Shown: positions 41,179 through 52,410, numbered from the stretch's first letter. The stretch is DNA of 64,000 nucleotides from Endotrypanum monterogeii (GCA_000333855.2 CM007319.1:1706639-1770638); one strand, 5' to 3'. The notes: a model not told the origin generated them from the sequence alone. Numbers and translations: made by a program.

Positions 41179-42083
41179 AAGAGGGAGGGAGTACATCACA
41201 ATAAGTAGAACTGTGTCGTTCTTTCCACGGCTTTGTCGAAGTGAGCGAAGAAAAGAAGGCTCCCGAACTCAAGATGGCCTTTGTGCATCCTCTTTTCTTT
41301 ATTCTGTTTGGCTGCTCACCGGGTGCACGCGAATGGAAAAAAAAAACATCCCTTGCGCCTTTAAAAAATCGCACCGTATTGCGTTGTGTTCTCCGCATTC
41401 CCCGTGATTTTCTTCTCAGGAGTCGCTCCTTGCGTTTCAGAGCACAGAAGATATAGTGACGCGCTAACGAATTTCATCTGCAGAAGGCTTGTTTTCCGAG
41501 AATTTGATTGGGTGACGTTTCCCGAACTTTGTGCCTTTCAACGTGCATCTCCCGAGGGGGGACACACATGTGCAGGCCACGCCGAGGCTGGTGGGTTGAC
41601 GGAGGCGTACGGGTTGATGTCTCTGGTGCCGCGTGCGTAAGGAGGAGGAGCTGCTGGGTATAATTGGTCAACATGTTTCGACTGAATGCAGCGCTGTCTC
41701 GTTTCTTCGCTTCCAAGGCAGCGTATCACAGCATTACACGGATCTTCTGTCTTCACCTTTCTCATTGGCACGTCGTGAGCGGTTGGCCGTGCGGCAAGTC
41801 GCTTTCCATGCCCCCTTTTCTTCACCTCTCCCCCTTCCCTCGTCAGGCTCCTCTCTGGGGACATTTTCATTGATGAGTGTTATGTCCTTCAGTGCTCGTA
41901 TCGGCTGCTCCACTCCCCTCGCCACTGCCTCCCCCCCCGCATCCTTCATTCATTGTGAGCCCTCACCTCCTTCCCTCCTGCCCGTGTTGGGAGGATTCAT
42001 GCCCCCATGCACACATAGACCACTTTATCAGATTTCATCTTCGCTTCTCCTGTACATTCGCCCGCCCGCTCACGAGAAACGAA
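41179..42083 (+). other. Intergenic region before EF-Ts gene
   Basis: No gene. Contains CT-rich tracts (41799-41960) and the predicted acceptor AG 42075-42076. The reading frame of the next gene extends upstream from GTG 41877 through a pyrimidine tract and is rejected there. Confidence 0.55.
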
Positions 42084-43481
42084 ATGCACCGGCTCGGTGT
42101 GCGTTGGCGGGACCGCTACATGGGCGTGGTTTGCATTACCACTTGGCGCACCTTCGCAAGCGCGAGAGAGGGACTCACTCAGGCGGAGCGTCAACACCTC
42201 GACCAGGAGTTGCCGCCTCGCGAGTTGTTGAGGAACATACGAACCACCGATGCGGCCCCTGGCGAGGACGACGACGACACCATCAAAGTTCCTGGCGACT
42301 CCTTTGGCATCATGCAGAATCGAGTCGTATTTTACAGGCCTCTGGAGCGGAAACCACTCGCCGGGCGACTTGGGGAGCTCATGCCCGTAGGGTCGCACCC
42401 CCTCACCTGTTTCAACGCGGACACGATACGACGCATGTCTAGCCGCTATGGTGTTTCTCCCGACGACGTGCTCGCCGCGCTGCGGGACGCGAACGGCGAT
42501 GTGAATTTGGCCACCGAGTTGCTCGAGCAACGATTAGACATCGAGGTGGGGTTTGGTAGCTATGGGCTCGTGTGCCTTGAGTCGTATGCACCGGAGACGT
42601 TCTGCTTGGTTTCATATAACCTCCCCACGTTTTCCTCGACGCAAGCGGATGATGTCCTAGATGCCATTCATGAGCTAACACTCTCAGCAGCGGAGTTACC
42701 TCTCGACACCCCACGCGACAGGCTCGTGGACAAGTTTGTCAATCATTGGACGACAGATAATGATGTGCAATGTAGCGACCTTTTGCGCGCGTACGATATC
42801 ACGGTTCAAAGCATTTTGCTGCTGCCCTTCGGCGACTATGGCGTCCAGGGGTTTCACGTGTTGATGCCGGCGAAAAAAGAGACACCAAACATCGGTGTAG
42901 CAGCCGCGGCGTGCTGCATGGACTTGCGCACTGGTATTCACAATCGATTTCGGTTCCACGTTGAGCGGGTTGCCGACTCTATCAGTGAGCATGTGTTGCA
43001 GGAGATGCTGCACTACAACCAGGGCGTTCACCTGCTGCGCCAGCCCTATTGGTTCCGGCCTGAATATAGTGTGGAGGAGTTTATCCGCTTCAAGGAATCA
43101 TTGCTGCAACCGAGCGCGTCCGTGTTTGAGATGCGCTTTGCATTTTTGTTTGCGCCCCAGTACGGTCTACCCCACTATCGAAACATTGTTGAAATGGAAA
43201 AGCTGAAGATTGCCCAGCACAAATATGAAAAACACTACGAGGACTTCACAGCACCTGGCAAATGGTTGACGAGCGACAACGCCCAGCTGCAGACGGTTGC
43301 AGCCGGTGGAGGAGGGGCGAATGTGCCCGGAGGCGCGATGCACAACCACACAAACGATCCTGCATCTATTTTGACAGCGATGGAGACCCGAACGGGCCCA
43401 CTGCGACGGACGTTGGCGGAGTCGATGCAGACTCACGGCGACCGCGTTTTCAGTCGCTTTTATCGAAACAACCCACACTAG
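42084..43481 (+). CDS. Divergent mitochondrial elongation factor Ts
   Basis: 465 residues. The first 28 residues are rich in Arg, Trp, Thr and Ser (RWRDRYMGVVCITTWRTFASAR), fitting a mitochondrial presequence. Residues 111-150 (ADTIRRMSSRYGVSPDDVLAAL, DANGDVNLATELL) match the UBA-like N-module of EF-Ts. The following block (GSYGLVCLESYAPETFCLVSYN) resembles the GxxGxxxEVNCETDFVA region, and a second repeat (DYGVQGFHVLMPAKKETPNIGVAAAACC) and QPYWFRPEYSVEEFIRF resemble the EF-Ts core subdomains. EF-Ts reloads mitochondrial EF-Tu with GTP during organellar translation. Similarity is visible but weak, and the C-terminal 100 residues are an extension not typical of EF-Ts. The start follows AG 42076 by seven bases. 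Confidence 0.68.
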   Translation: MHRLGVRWRDRYMGVVCITTWRTFASAREGLTQAERQHLDQELPPRELLRNIRTTDAAPGEDDDDTIKVPGDSFGIMQNRVVFYRPLERKPLAGRLGELMPVGSHPLTCFNADTIRRMSSRYGVSPDDVLAALRDANGDVNLATELLEQRLDIEVGFGSYGLVCLESYAPETFCLVSYNLPTFSSTQADDVLDAIHELTLSAAELPLDTPRDRLVDKFVNHWTTDNDVQCSDLLRAYDITVQSILLLPFGDYGVQGFHVLMPAKKETPNIGVAAAACCMDLRTGIHNRFRFHVERVADSISEHVLQEMLHYNQGVHLLRQPYWFRPEYSVEEFIRFKESLLQPSASVFEMRFAFLFAPQYGLPHYRNIVEMEKLKIAQHKYEKHYEDFTAPGKWLTSDNAQLQTVAAGGGGANVPGGAMHNHTNDPASILTAMETRTGPLRRTLAESMQTHGDRVFSRFYRNNPH

Positions 43482-44164
43482 CGGACGCCGCGGTTGAGTT
43501 GCTTCCTCGGTGTGTGGTGCCACACCATTCCGACATCTTTTTTTTTTTTTGTTGGCTTCCAGCGGTTTGTTCATCAAGCGCACCGACGTACAGACGTGGT
43601 TTCTGGATGCTCGTACGCGTCTGTACCTTCAAGAGCACCTCTTTTTCTCTTCGTGACAATGGCCTGAGTTTGGCCGCAGATGGATGCAGTGCAGAAAAAT
43701 TATTCGGAAATTCTAAGAGCACTTCTACAGAGAAGGCTGTATGCTTTGAAGAGAGGGATGGGGGATGGGAAAGGGAGGGATTTTTTTTTTTTGGGGAGTT
43801 GTTTCATCATTCCCTCCCCTCTACGCGCATGCCAACAGTTCCTCGTAAATTCTCCTCCTTAGCTTTCAGAAGGGAATCTCAGCGTCTGTACAGCTACCTC
43901 ACTCTTTCTCCAGCTGCTTCATCAAGCCGCCAGCTATAGAACAACAACAGTTTTGCTTTGGTTTGTTGTCTCGACGCCTCTGCCTCAGCATCGTGGGAAG
44001 CTTCTGCTACCTCATTTTAGTCGCCGTTGTCTCTGTAAGGGTGCCTGCACTCGCCCTTTTCACGTTCCGTTGCTCCTCTGTGGCCACCTCTTCAAGCGCT
44101 CTTTTGGTATGCACTTTTTTGTTTTATTCTCGCGATACCGACGCAGCTTTACCTTCGCTCGGGT

Positions 44165-44182
44165 ACACACACACGCACACAC

Positions 44183-44213
<31 letters not shown>

Positions 44214-44230
44214 TACATACACACACAAAC
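44165..44230. repeat. (CA)n-rich tract
   Basis: CA dinucleotides with a few G and TA interruptions over about 65 bases. Confidence 0.9.
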
Positions 44231-44472
44231 ATTTTCTGCTTATCATTTTTGCGTCTTTTCCTTTCCTCGTCGCCTTTTCTTACCACCACCCGATTTGATC
44301 TTCACCACAGGGGAAAACATTACAAGAAGACATTGATTCGTTAAATTCAAAGCGGAGGCCAAAGAGAGTGAGCAGCCCGCCACCTTCCTCTGTTTTCTGC
44401 TCCTCCTCACCCTTCCACAGACAGAGGCATCGAAACAGTAACGAGTGACAGGCTGGACGTTGTCGTTGTGCA

Positions 44473-44476
<4 letters not shown>

Positions 44477-44514
<38 letters not shown>
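44477..44514. repeat. (TA)n microsatellite
   Basis: About 19 TA units upstream of the myristoylated-protein gene, with a GT run after it. Confidence 0.95.
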
Positions 44515-44517
<3 letters not shown>

Positions 44518-44948
44518 TAGAGTGTGTGTGTGTGTGCGCCGTCCTCCTACACACTTCCTGCGACCTGAGTTGTTCTCTCGTCATCCTTGCCCCCACTTTC
44601 TCCACTTTCACATAGTTTTTTTTCCGTCTCGTTTACGTGGGTACAGCGACTCCGACTGTGCATGATATCCTGCTCTATTTCTTTTTTTTGTTGTTGCATC
44701 CACGCAAATCCCCCCGTCCGTCGTGTGTGCAGACGTTGCGTCTGGGAGAGCTCGCTGGGTTCTCTTCGCTACATTTTGTTGTTGAGGTTCCTCTATTGGT
44801 TTGCTTGTGTGTGAGCGTATAGGAGTGCGCGTCTCTGTGCTTCTACGTCTTCGCTAAGCTGTTATACTATTTCTGCAGCTTATTTCCCTTTTTCACCTTT
44901 AGGTTCCAATCTCAGCGGCTCATACACTCGCTAACACAGATAGACGAA

Positions 44949-45371
44949 ATGGGGTGTGTAACATCGCGTGCGACCCGTGAAGGCGCCGTGAGCCAAAAGG
45001 TGAACGCCAAGTCTGCGTTAGGGTCTTCTCAGCGGACGACGGTGGCGGATCGGACCGAACGAACAGACGCAGACTACTTGGCTCAGTTCGTTGCCGGTTA
45101 CACGACGGATTACCCGCAGAAGGGTACGGTGACTACGTACGAGGACTACCGTGGCTTTGAAACGTCTGTCACGAACCACATGTCAAAAAACAAGGCGGAT
45201 AAGATGTGCAAGTGGGGCGACCAAGCTCTCCAAGATCGCCAGGCCGTGAACAACGATTTCTTCTTCAACCCACATAATCCCTCTATGTGGCCAAAGGACG
45301 TCCTTGTAGCCTACTTTACATCTCCCTCCTTCTCCGATAGGCGTACAATCCAAGATTCAATGCTGCGGTAA
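44949..45371 (+). CDS. Small N-myristoylated protein, uncharacterised
   Basis: 140 residues. It starts MGCVTSRATR: Gly2 with Ser6 is a textbook N-myristoylation site, and Cys3 beside it is a likely palmitoylation site. In trypanosomatids this dual acylation targets proteins to the flagellar or plasma membrane. The remaining sequence is soluble and polar with no known domain. Aromatic-rich blocks (DYLAQFVAGYTTDYPQKGTV, NNDFFFNPHNPSMWPKDVLV) suggest a conserved fold. ATG 44949 is the first after the predicted acceptors, and the position of the acylation motif at the very N-terminus supports this start. Function is unknown. Confidence 0.78.
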   Translation: MGCVTSRATREGAVSQKVNAKSALGSSQRTTVADRTERTDADYLAQFVAGYTTDYPQKGTVTTYEDYRGFETSVTNHMSKNKADKMCKWGDQALQDRQAVNNDFFFNPHNPSMWPKDVLVAYFTSPSFSDRRTIQDSMLR

Positions 45372-48300
45372 GTGCCACCAGAAACCGCCGCGGCGCTTGG
45401 TTGTATCCCCCTCCCCTTCCCGGCAGTGCCGTTTCCGCGGTCGGAAAAATGAAACAAGTACATGAGATAATTCGGATGTCATTGATACCTAGGCATCACC
45501 ATGCCAATTTTTTTTTCTCGTGCTTTTCCCCTCAATCAACGAGTTCCGTTTTGTGGTCGAACATAATTCCAAGGGCCCGCACAAACAGCTGCTGTCCTGA
45601 TGCATTACTAGTACGTGCATTTCAATCCTCTCGGGTGGAAGTGTATTCAACGACCCGCACCCCCCCCCCACCTCCCCCCCCCCACCCCCACACACACACG
45701 CAAACTACAAAGAAAGAAAAAAATAGAGATGGGGTTTCTTTTCCTGAGTCCGAAAGGGTAGATTCCCTTTTATTGATGTCTTGTTGGCTCTGCCCATTGT
45801 CCTCAACGACTGTGGTCATGTGTTGTATTCATGGTAAGTGTGTGTGTGTGTGTGTGTGTGTGCAGCATAGCCATTGTCGAACGTCTCGTAATGGGTTTAT
45901 ATCTCATCCATGGTTTAGTCTTCGACCCTCTTTTGATTTTTTTTTTGTGTTGCCTGGAAGGTCTGTCTCTCTACTTCGTCCTCCTTTTTCTGTTCCTTAC
46001 TCCTTCAATTTCACTGGAAGATGTTTTTTTCCGTCGACCAGAGAATAGCGACGAATGCGTTACTATGGGGTCGTTCATAAATTTACAAGCAAGCAAATCG
46101 GACGTTGCAAAGCACATGGAAGTGAGTGAACGGGACGGTCTGAGACTCGGCGCATTGAGGGGAGGTTTTGCTAGTCATTATTTTCATATGCGATTATATT
46201 ATTATTATTTTTTGTTTTTGTTGGCTCTATTGTGGGGTTTTATTCGTGTTTTTTTTTTTTAGTGAAGTGCAAGAATAAAGGCTTCGTTTTCCCCCTTTCC
46301 ACTATTAATTCTTTAAAACTCTTTTCCTTGGACTGTTTCTCTTTCTTCCCTCCCTCAATTTCTGCTGTCGTGCTTCGTTCTGTGCGACTCACATTGCCGC
46401 CTTCTTTCTACTTTCCAATGAACCTCCCCGCTTTTTTTGTTAATTTTCTGCTCGTAATGTTGCTCATGAGCACGCCAAAATGTTGAGGAGGCTGCTGATG
46501 GGGGGGTGAGATAAGGCAAAGATCGCTCACGAAGGTCAGGAGGTGCACTGCGCGGGCGAGGGGGGGGGTTCATGTACACCCTATATAGGCCTTTTTTCTC
46601 CCCGTTTTGAGGATCTTTTATTCTGTTTTTTTCTTGATCTTACTTTGTTTTTTTATGGGAGAGGAGGAGGGGGGAGCGGATACTCTGCCCGCTTGGGAGT
46701 GCTCGTAGCCAAGGAGAAATACTCGAGCGCTTTTGTGCTTTCTCTTCTTTTGTTCTCTGCCGCTTTCTCGCCATTCACACTCACGAAGGGGCCCATCCGC
46801 TAATTTTTCCATTCTCATATTCTAGATTCCTTCTTTAGAAACATTTTTTGATTGCTGAGTGTTTTTTCCCCTCCATTCCGAGGAACGCCCGCCGGAGGAG
46901 GAGTAGGGGGGGGGGAAGGAGGCAAAAAGGGAGCACAGCACCTGAGTATTATTCCTGACAAAAAAAAAAAAACTGATGGCTGCGCTTCTGTGCCTGTTCT
47001 CATGGTTATTGTTCACGGATGTGAGCGAACGCACACCAATGCTGTGGCAGCGTGCTTGGAAACTCTTTGTTTTCACCTTTTCTGCGTTCTAGCCGATAGG
47101 TACTTCCCCCATCTACTTGTTTGAGTCTTGACTTCTACTTTGGCGTAGAGAACTGCTTTCCTCCCCTTTTGTTGCTTTCTCATACTTTTTTTTTTTTGTC
47201 GCCTTCGTTCCCTACAGGAATTTTATCATCCACGATGTGTGTGCATAGGTGTGGGCTTGCTGACATATGTTTTTCCAGGAGTGGAATTTCCATGCACTGC
47301 TCACTCTCTGTCCGTATTCAGCGATATAGAACACAGACTGATTCATCGGCGCCTGTACTACTTCTTCCCCCGGATAGTTTAAATCATTCCTCGTTTTTTT
47401 TTTTTTCGGACCTTTATCTCCATATCTGTGCTGTGTGTGTGTGTGTGTGTGTGTGTGGTTTCCTGATGTTTCTTGTGTACTTCCAATATATATATATATA
47501 TATAATCAAGTCCCCCTCTCTTCTTCATTGAGTCGCGTTCATTATTGCTTCGGCTAATTTTTTTTTGTGCGTTGTCGCCCGCTTTTTTTTTTTTATCCTG
47601 TGAGGCCTTAAAAAAAAAAAATTATGCTCAAGCATGGGCAGACTCGAGGATATCCCTCCTTCATTTTTCCCCGCTAGGCAAAATGTTACATCTGGCCAGG
47701 AAGCGCTGCTGCTCGTCGTTTCTCAGCCGATATGACAGTGTGTATGGAGAAAAAAAAGAAAAGCTTCCGATGATGTGTCTACCAGAGTGCATCGTATGGG
47801 CCCGTTCCTGTTGTGTTTTGCACGTCTCTCATGACCCTGCAGTGGTCCGTGAATGATTACCCCCCCCCTCCCCTTCCATCAATGTTGATTTGTTTTCTCT
47901 CGGTTTGTAGCGCACGTATCTTGGTCCTACCCCCCTTCCCTCTTCTTAACTGATGCAATGAGGGAAATTTCAAGCAGGTCACACGGAGCATACCCCTTTC
48001 TCCCTCTCCCCCCACCCCTCCCCCCCAAAAAAAAGAAAGGAGTTGAGTTGAAGGACTCACTGCCTCTCTTTTCTCTTGTGTGCAAAGGTACCATGCTCGA
48101 AATAATGTATACGCCTCTTCCTTTGCACCTCCCTCTTAATTTTGAGTTTTCGTTTTTTTTTTCTCTCTCTCGATTCTATCACAGATCTATTTGCGCCCGC
48201 TATTTGTCCAAGAGGTATTCTTACTGGCTTGAATCACGCGAAGGGGTATGACTTTTTCGTCGTTTGCGCCGTATTACGTGATCCCTGCTTCCTTGTCTTT

Positions 48301-48936
48301 TTTTTCTTAGTGTGTGTATTGTGTGTGTGTCTGTGTGTGTGTGTGTGTGTGTGTATCTTGTGATCTTACCCACTTCTGATTTTTCTGAAACATTTCACAT
48401 CAACTTCACGTATGGAAACAGAACTAATAAAAAAAAAAAATGGCCCTGCTCACACAGAATGAAGAAGATACGCAGTGCGCCTGAAAGTGCCGCTTTCTTG
48501 ATACGTATGAAATTGCATCTTGGATTCATCATGTGTGTGGTGGCTTCATACAAAAAACGGATCTTGTGTTCTTTTGTTTTTTAAATATATATTTTGTGGG
48601 TCTTGTCGTCCAATTTCTTTGGAACAGTTGTACAATTCACCCGAGCTGAATACTAACTTCCTCTCGGATTGTGAGGCTTTGCTTGTGAGAAGACTGACTA
48701 TGGCGGCTGTTCCCCCCTTCGCATCGCTATATTCCTTCTCGTTGTACATCAAATCGAGGTGGCTCTGCATCTTTCTCTGCCTTTCTTGTCCTTTAGTCTT
48801 CATCGTTTACGCAGTGTTGAAGCATAGCACCGCTAGGCAGTTATTCCCAAACGTCCATTCCCGCACAGGCAGACATATTACACTGAAACTGCCATCAACT
48901 TTCTTATTTCTTTGTTTTGCTCTTGTAGACATCACC
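45372..48936 (+). other. Longest gene-free stretch (3.6 kb)
   Basis: No intact gene. It holds C runs (45660-45686), (GT)n tracts (45839-45862, about 47427-47457 and 48316-48355), a TA tract (47488-47503), G runs (46559-46568 and 46906-46914) and many T/A runs. Several pyrimidine tracts each followed by AG are present, so extra splice sites are possible. A 65-codon frame from ATG 46065 begins with Met-Gly-Ser but ends in a low-complexity hydrophobic run and is not called. The proteasome gene acceptor is AG 48927-48928. Confidence 0.5.
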
Positions 48937-49689
48937 ATGAATCGCGCAGGCTTCGACAAGTACATCACTGTCTTCAGCCCCGAGGGCTCACTCTACCAGG
49001 TGGAGTATGCGTTCAAGGCGGTCACCTACCCTGGTCTCCTGACGGTTGCTATCCGTTGCAAGGATGCCGTTCTGGTCGTGACGCAGCATCAGATTCCTGA
49101 CCGTCTCATGCGTCCGGATTCGGTCACGGCACTCTACGAGGTGACGCCGGGTATTGGGTGCTGCATGACCGGCCGCGCCCCTGACGGACGGGCCCTGGTG
49201 CAGCGCGCACGGGAGGAAGCTTCTGACTACCACTACCGCTACGGTGTGTCGATTCCCATTGCGCTTCTAGCGAAACGCATGGGCGACAAGGCACAGGTGC
49301 GTACCCAGCAGGCCGGTTTGCGACCAATGGGTGTGGTGAGCACCTTTATCGGAATGGATCAGAATGACGAGGATGGCTCCTTCAGGCCGCAGATCTACAC
49401 CGTGGACCCAGCGGGGTGGACCGGGGGGCACATCGCCTGCGCTGTGGGCAAAAAACAGGTTGAGGCAATGGCCTTCTTGGAGAAGCGCCAGAAGGGCATT
49501 GACTTTGACACACTGACGCAGAAAGAGGCCGCGATGATCGCGCTAGCCGCGCTGCAGAGCTCGATCGGGTCGACGGTCAAGGCGAGTGAAGTGGAGGTGG
49601 GCCGCTGCACGGCGTTTGACCCCTCTTTTCAGCGTGTATCAAACGCCGAGGTCGAGGAATGGCTGACCGCTGTCTCGGAGGCGGATTGA
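48937..49689 (+). CDS. PSMA6: 20S proteasome subunit alpha-1 (PSMA6/SCL1 type)
   Basis: 250 residues, normal size. The alpha-type N-terminus GFDKYITVFSPEGSLYQVEY (residues 5-24) and the following FKAVTYPGLLTVAIRCKD match alpha-1, as does CMTGRAPDGRALVQRAREEA and the isotype-specific LAKRMGDKAQVRTQQAGLRPMG. Alpha subunits form the outer rings that gate substrate entry into the 20S core, and they lack protease activity. The C-terminus ending TAVSEAD fits. The frame extends far upstream (to 48520) but only through T-rich leader; ATG 48937 is the first ATG after AG 48928 and begins the conserved domain. Confidence 0.96.
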   Translation: MNRAGFDKYITVFSPEGSLYQVEYAFKAVTYPGLLTVAIRCKDAVLVVTQHQIPDRLMRPDSVTALYEVTPGIGCCMTGRAPDGRALVQRAREEASDYHYRYGVSIPIALLAKRMGDKAQVRTQQAGLRPMGVVSTFIGMDQNDEDGSFRPQIYTVDPAGWTGGHIACAVGKKQVEAMAFLEKRQKGIDFDTLTQKEAAMIALAALQSSIGSTVKASEVEVGRCTAFDPSFQRVSNAEVEEWLTAVSEAD

Positions 49690-49910
49690 TTAGGTGCGTT
49701 CTCTTGCCCCCCTCGTCGTGTTTGAAATACAGTAAGGCGCTCATTACGGTTTCTCTGATGTGCCCTCTTATTGGGAGGGGGAAGGGGCTGCTCAGCTGCG
49801 TCGATGACACTGGCTCAAGAATGCGTGCATAACTCGTGTGTTGGCTCACCCTGCTGATGCTTTCATTGTTCATGTCCTTTGAAGGAGGAAAGGAATAAGT
49901 AGAGAGCGAA

Positions 49911-49943
<33 letters not shown>

Positions 49944-51360
49944 ATACACCCTCTTTCTTTGAACGAGTCTGGTACCCGGGTGGTGTGCGATAGACTTGAG
50001 CTGCATCTCTGTTGAATGTTCATTCTTTATTCTTCTGTGGTTGTGTTTTTCTCTCTTTATATCTTTGTCTACCCTTTTTTATTATTTACCTTTTGTGTTG
50101 TTGTGATGCTGGCGGGTGCTGTGGCTGCCATGAGTGAGTTGATGGGCGCGCACGGTTGTGGTGGCACGTTTGCAGGGGGTATGCAAGAGTGAACAATGTG
50201 CATCATACTGGATCGCAGTCTCAGCGGGCTTCGATCCGTGTTGGCTTGTCGTATGAGTGCAGCAAGGAGAGGGGACCGCAGTGATAGGGCCCTTTCGATG
50301 CAGTGGTGAGGATGGGGGTGGGTGGGAGGCGAGGCAGGAGATGGTTCTCATGGCCCGCTCTGTATCCAAGAGATAGATTCTGGCAAAAAAAGACACTGCT
50401 TTTCTTTTCAGCGCAGGTCCATCGTTATACCTGGGGTAGGGGGAGCATGCGGCAATGGTGTGAGGGCCACGGTGCCCCTGGCCTCGTGTGTCTACAGAAA
50501 TCACACGCTCTTCACCTGCGGGGCTGCGTTTTGCCTCTTTTTCCCTTCCTCCTCCTCCTCCTCCTCTCATACACTGGCGTCACATTTCGCTTTGATTTTT
50601 CTCAGGCTTTCTTTTTGGATTACTCTTATGCGCATGCACATATTGACAAACACAGACGGGGAAATATCCTACGAACCAGTAAACGCTTTTGGGTAGAGTG
50701 TTGCATCGGCCCACACGCGGGGGTGGGGGGTGGGTGGCAGGGCGGGGCTTTCCAAGGTATCAGGTCTGCTTTTTGAAAAGCACCTTCATGCTCTGCACAA
50801 TATTCGGCGCGGCCTCAGAGTTGCTCCTGTTGTGCCCATCGGCTTTTTTTTTTTGTATTGTTTTCGCGTCGCTCATTTTCCTGCGAAATTGGAAGGAGAC
50901 AGGGTGTCGTGGCTGATTTTCACAGTAGCTCACCATGCCCAAACACTGATGCACCTCCATCCTTCTCTTGTGGATCTCCCTTTCTTACTTACCCCGCTGC
51001 GCTCTTGGATTCACTCACTCAACCTTGACTGTGCCGTCTCTCTGTCTTGGTCTTGACTGCGTGCTGTTATGAAGTCTGTTTTTTTTTGTTCGGGTTCCGT
51101 CTCTCATTGAAGCCAGCTTAGCACGTGAAACTACTTGGGGTGAAAAGACAACGTGTTACACACTTTCTCCCCGCCTAGCTCGCAGCTCATCTATTGAAAA
51201 AAAAAAAGTTGACGCCTTCATCGTTTGACTTTTTTTTTTTTCTGGACCTCTGCAGCTCACATCTGCTCTCCTTATCGTGTCTCCTTCAGCGGTCCCTTCA
51301 CGACCTCGACGTCCACGCCCCCCCTTTTTTTTTTTTTGCTCGCTAGTTCCACCTTAGACA
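49690..51360 (+). other. Intergenic region before ATOM40-like gene
   Basis: Contains a (CA)n tract (49911-49940), short CTC repeats (50549-50567), G-rich patches (50719-50748), T runs (51230-51241 and 51326-51338) and acceptor candidates AG 51345-51346 and AG 51356-51357. No gene was recognised. Confidence 0.6.
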
Positions 51361-52410
51361 ATGCTGAAGGAATGGCTGCGCGGCACTTCGAGCGAGACAG
51401 AGAAGTCTGCCGAAGAGAAGAAACCCGCACCCCGCATGGTGGTGGATGTGGAGAGGTCGCGGGAGACCCATGAAGGCGCTGTGAGCAGGCGGCGAGAGGC
51501 ATACGAGAAGAAACTCGCGGAATCTGCAAAACAGGGACCACTGCATCCTAGCAAGATGGTCACCTATGACAGCATGTTCCGCAAGGCACAAACTGTTCTT
51601 CTTGAGGGCAACAACAATGAAATTCAGGAGGGTGTCACACTTAACGTTGCTCGCAATGCGCAGAACACAATGATTATGTCGAAGTGGGCCCTCGCAAGTC
51701 CGCAAACGTCTCACTGGGAAGTTAACTTGCAGATGAACGGCTTCAGTGATATTGTAGCCGCCTCATGGAATACATTGAGTCGCTACCAGCTCATGTATCA
51801 GCGCGTCTCCAGTACTGGCGCGATGCTCGTGACTCAATTCATGGCTCAAAAGCAGGGCGGCATGTCGCAGGGAACTGTGTTTGCTATGATGCAGTACCCA
51901 TGGTGCTTCGGTGGCTGCACGCAGGTGCAGTACGTGAAGGATCAATCTCTGGGCCTGAGCCATGTGCAACGTCTCATTCGTGGCGTGCACCTCGGCACAA
52001 GTCTTACTCTTGAGCCTGCGACCCATAATTCTTTCTTGTCGCACGCCCTTTCCCTGACAACCGCCAAGAAGGATGCGGAGTTTGTCGCGGAGTTGACTCC
52101 GAGCAAAGGGACGTGGAAGGTTGCGGCGACTGCCTTCGATTGGGCAATGAACATGGACGCCGCGATTGAGCTGGAGTACAAGGAGGCTCGGGAGGGTATG
52201 AAGAGCGCCCTCAACGTAGGCTGCTGCAAGAAGTTTGTGGGCGGGGCGCAGCTGACAACCTCGCTATTAGGTTTCGATTCGGCCAAGGTCAATCTGGACT
52301 TGCCTTTTGGTGGTGAGGTGCCCGGGGGGAATCAGCTCCGCCTTACATTCAACTGCCAGTACGACATACACGCCGGCGCGCTGAAACAGGGTCTCGTCTT
52401 CACAGCGTAA
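51361..52410 (+). CDS. ATOM40: Mitochondrial outer-membrane beta-barrel, ATOM40-like
   Basis: 349 residues. The first 70 residues are charged and helical (RSRETHEGAVSRRREAYEKKLAES) and would face the cytosol. From about residue 85 to the end the sequence alternates polar and hydrophobic residues in many short strands (LNVARNAQNTMIMSKWALAS, HWEVNLQMNGFSDIVAASWN, GAMLVTQFMAQ, AKVNLDLPFGGEV, LRLTFNCQYDIHAG), as in VDAC/Tom40 19-strand porins. The size and N-terminal MLKEW fit the archaic translocase ATOM40, the main protein import channel of trypanosomatid mitochondria. There is no cleavable presequence, as expected for the class. A VDAC-like porin is the alternative. The start lies three bases after AG 51357. 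Confidence 0.75.
   Translation: MLKEWLRGTSSETEKSAEEKKPAPRMVVDVERSRETHEGAVSRRREAYEKKLAESAKQGPLHPSKMVTYDSMFRKAQTVLLEGNNNEIQEGVTLNVARNAQNTMIMSKWALASPQTSHWEVNLQMNGFSDIVAASWNTLSRYQLMYQRVSSTGAMLVTQFMAQKQGGMSQGTVFAMMQYPWCFGGCTQVQYVKDQSLGLSHVQRLIRGVHLGTSLTLEPATHNSFLSHALSLTTAKKDAEFVAELTPSKGTWKVAATAFDWAMNMDAAIELEYKEAREGMKSALNVGCCKKFVGGAQLTTSLLGFDSAKVNLDLPFGGEVPGGNQLRLTFNCQYDIHAGALKQGLVFTA

Larger units (their letters stand above)
43482..44948 (+). other. Intergenic region before myristoylated protein gene
   Basis: Contains T runs (43538-43549 and 43781-43793), a (CA)n tract with interruptions (44165-44230), a TA tract (44477-44514) followed by GT, and acceptor candidates AG 44901-44902 and AG 44914-44915. 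No gene was recognised. Confidence 0.6.

Noticed and set aside
41877..42083. 69-codon extension of the EF-Ts-like protein
   Set aside because: Starts with GTG, rich in Pro/Ser from the pyrimidine tract and upstream of AG 42075-42076.
46065..46262. 65-codon frame starting Met-Gly-Ser
   Set aside because: The second half is encoded by ATT and T runs giving a spurious hydrophobic tail; another ATG precedes it in a different frame after the likely splice site.
48520..48936. 139-codon extension of proteasome alpha-1
   Set aside because: It begins at a non-ATG codon or in T-rich leader; the conserved alpha N-terminus and acceptor AG 48927-48928 fix the start at 48937.
50082..50570. 162-codon - strand frame
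   Set aside because: Low-complexity start, no domain, opposite to the direction of the cluster.
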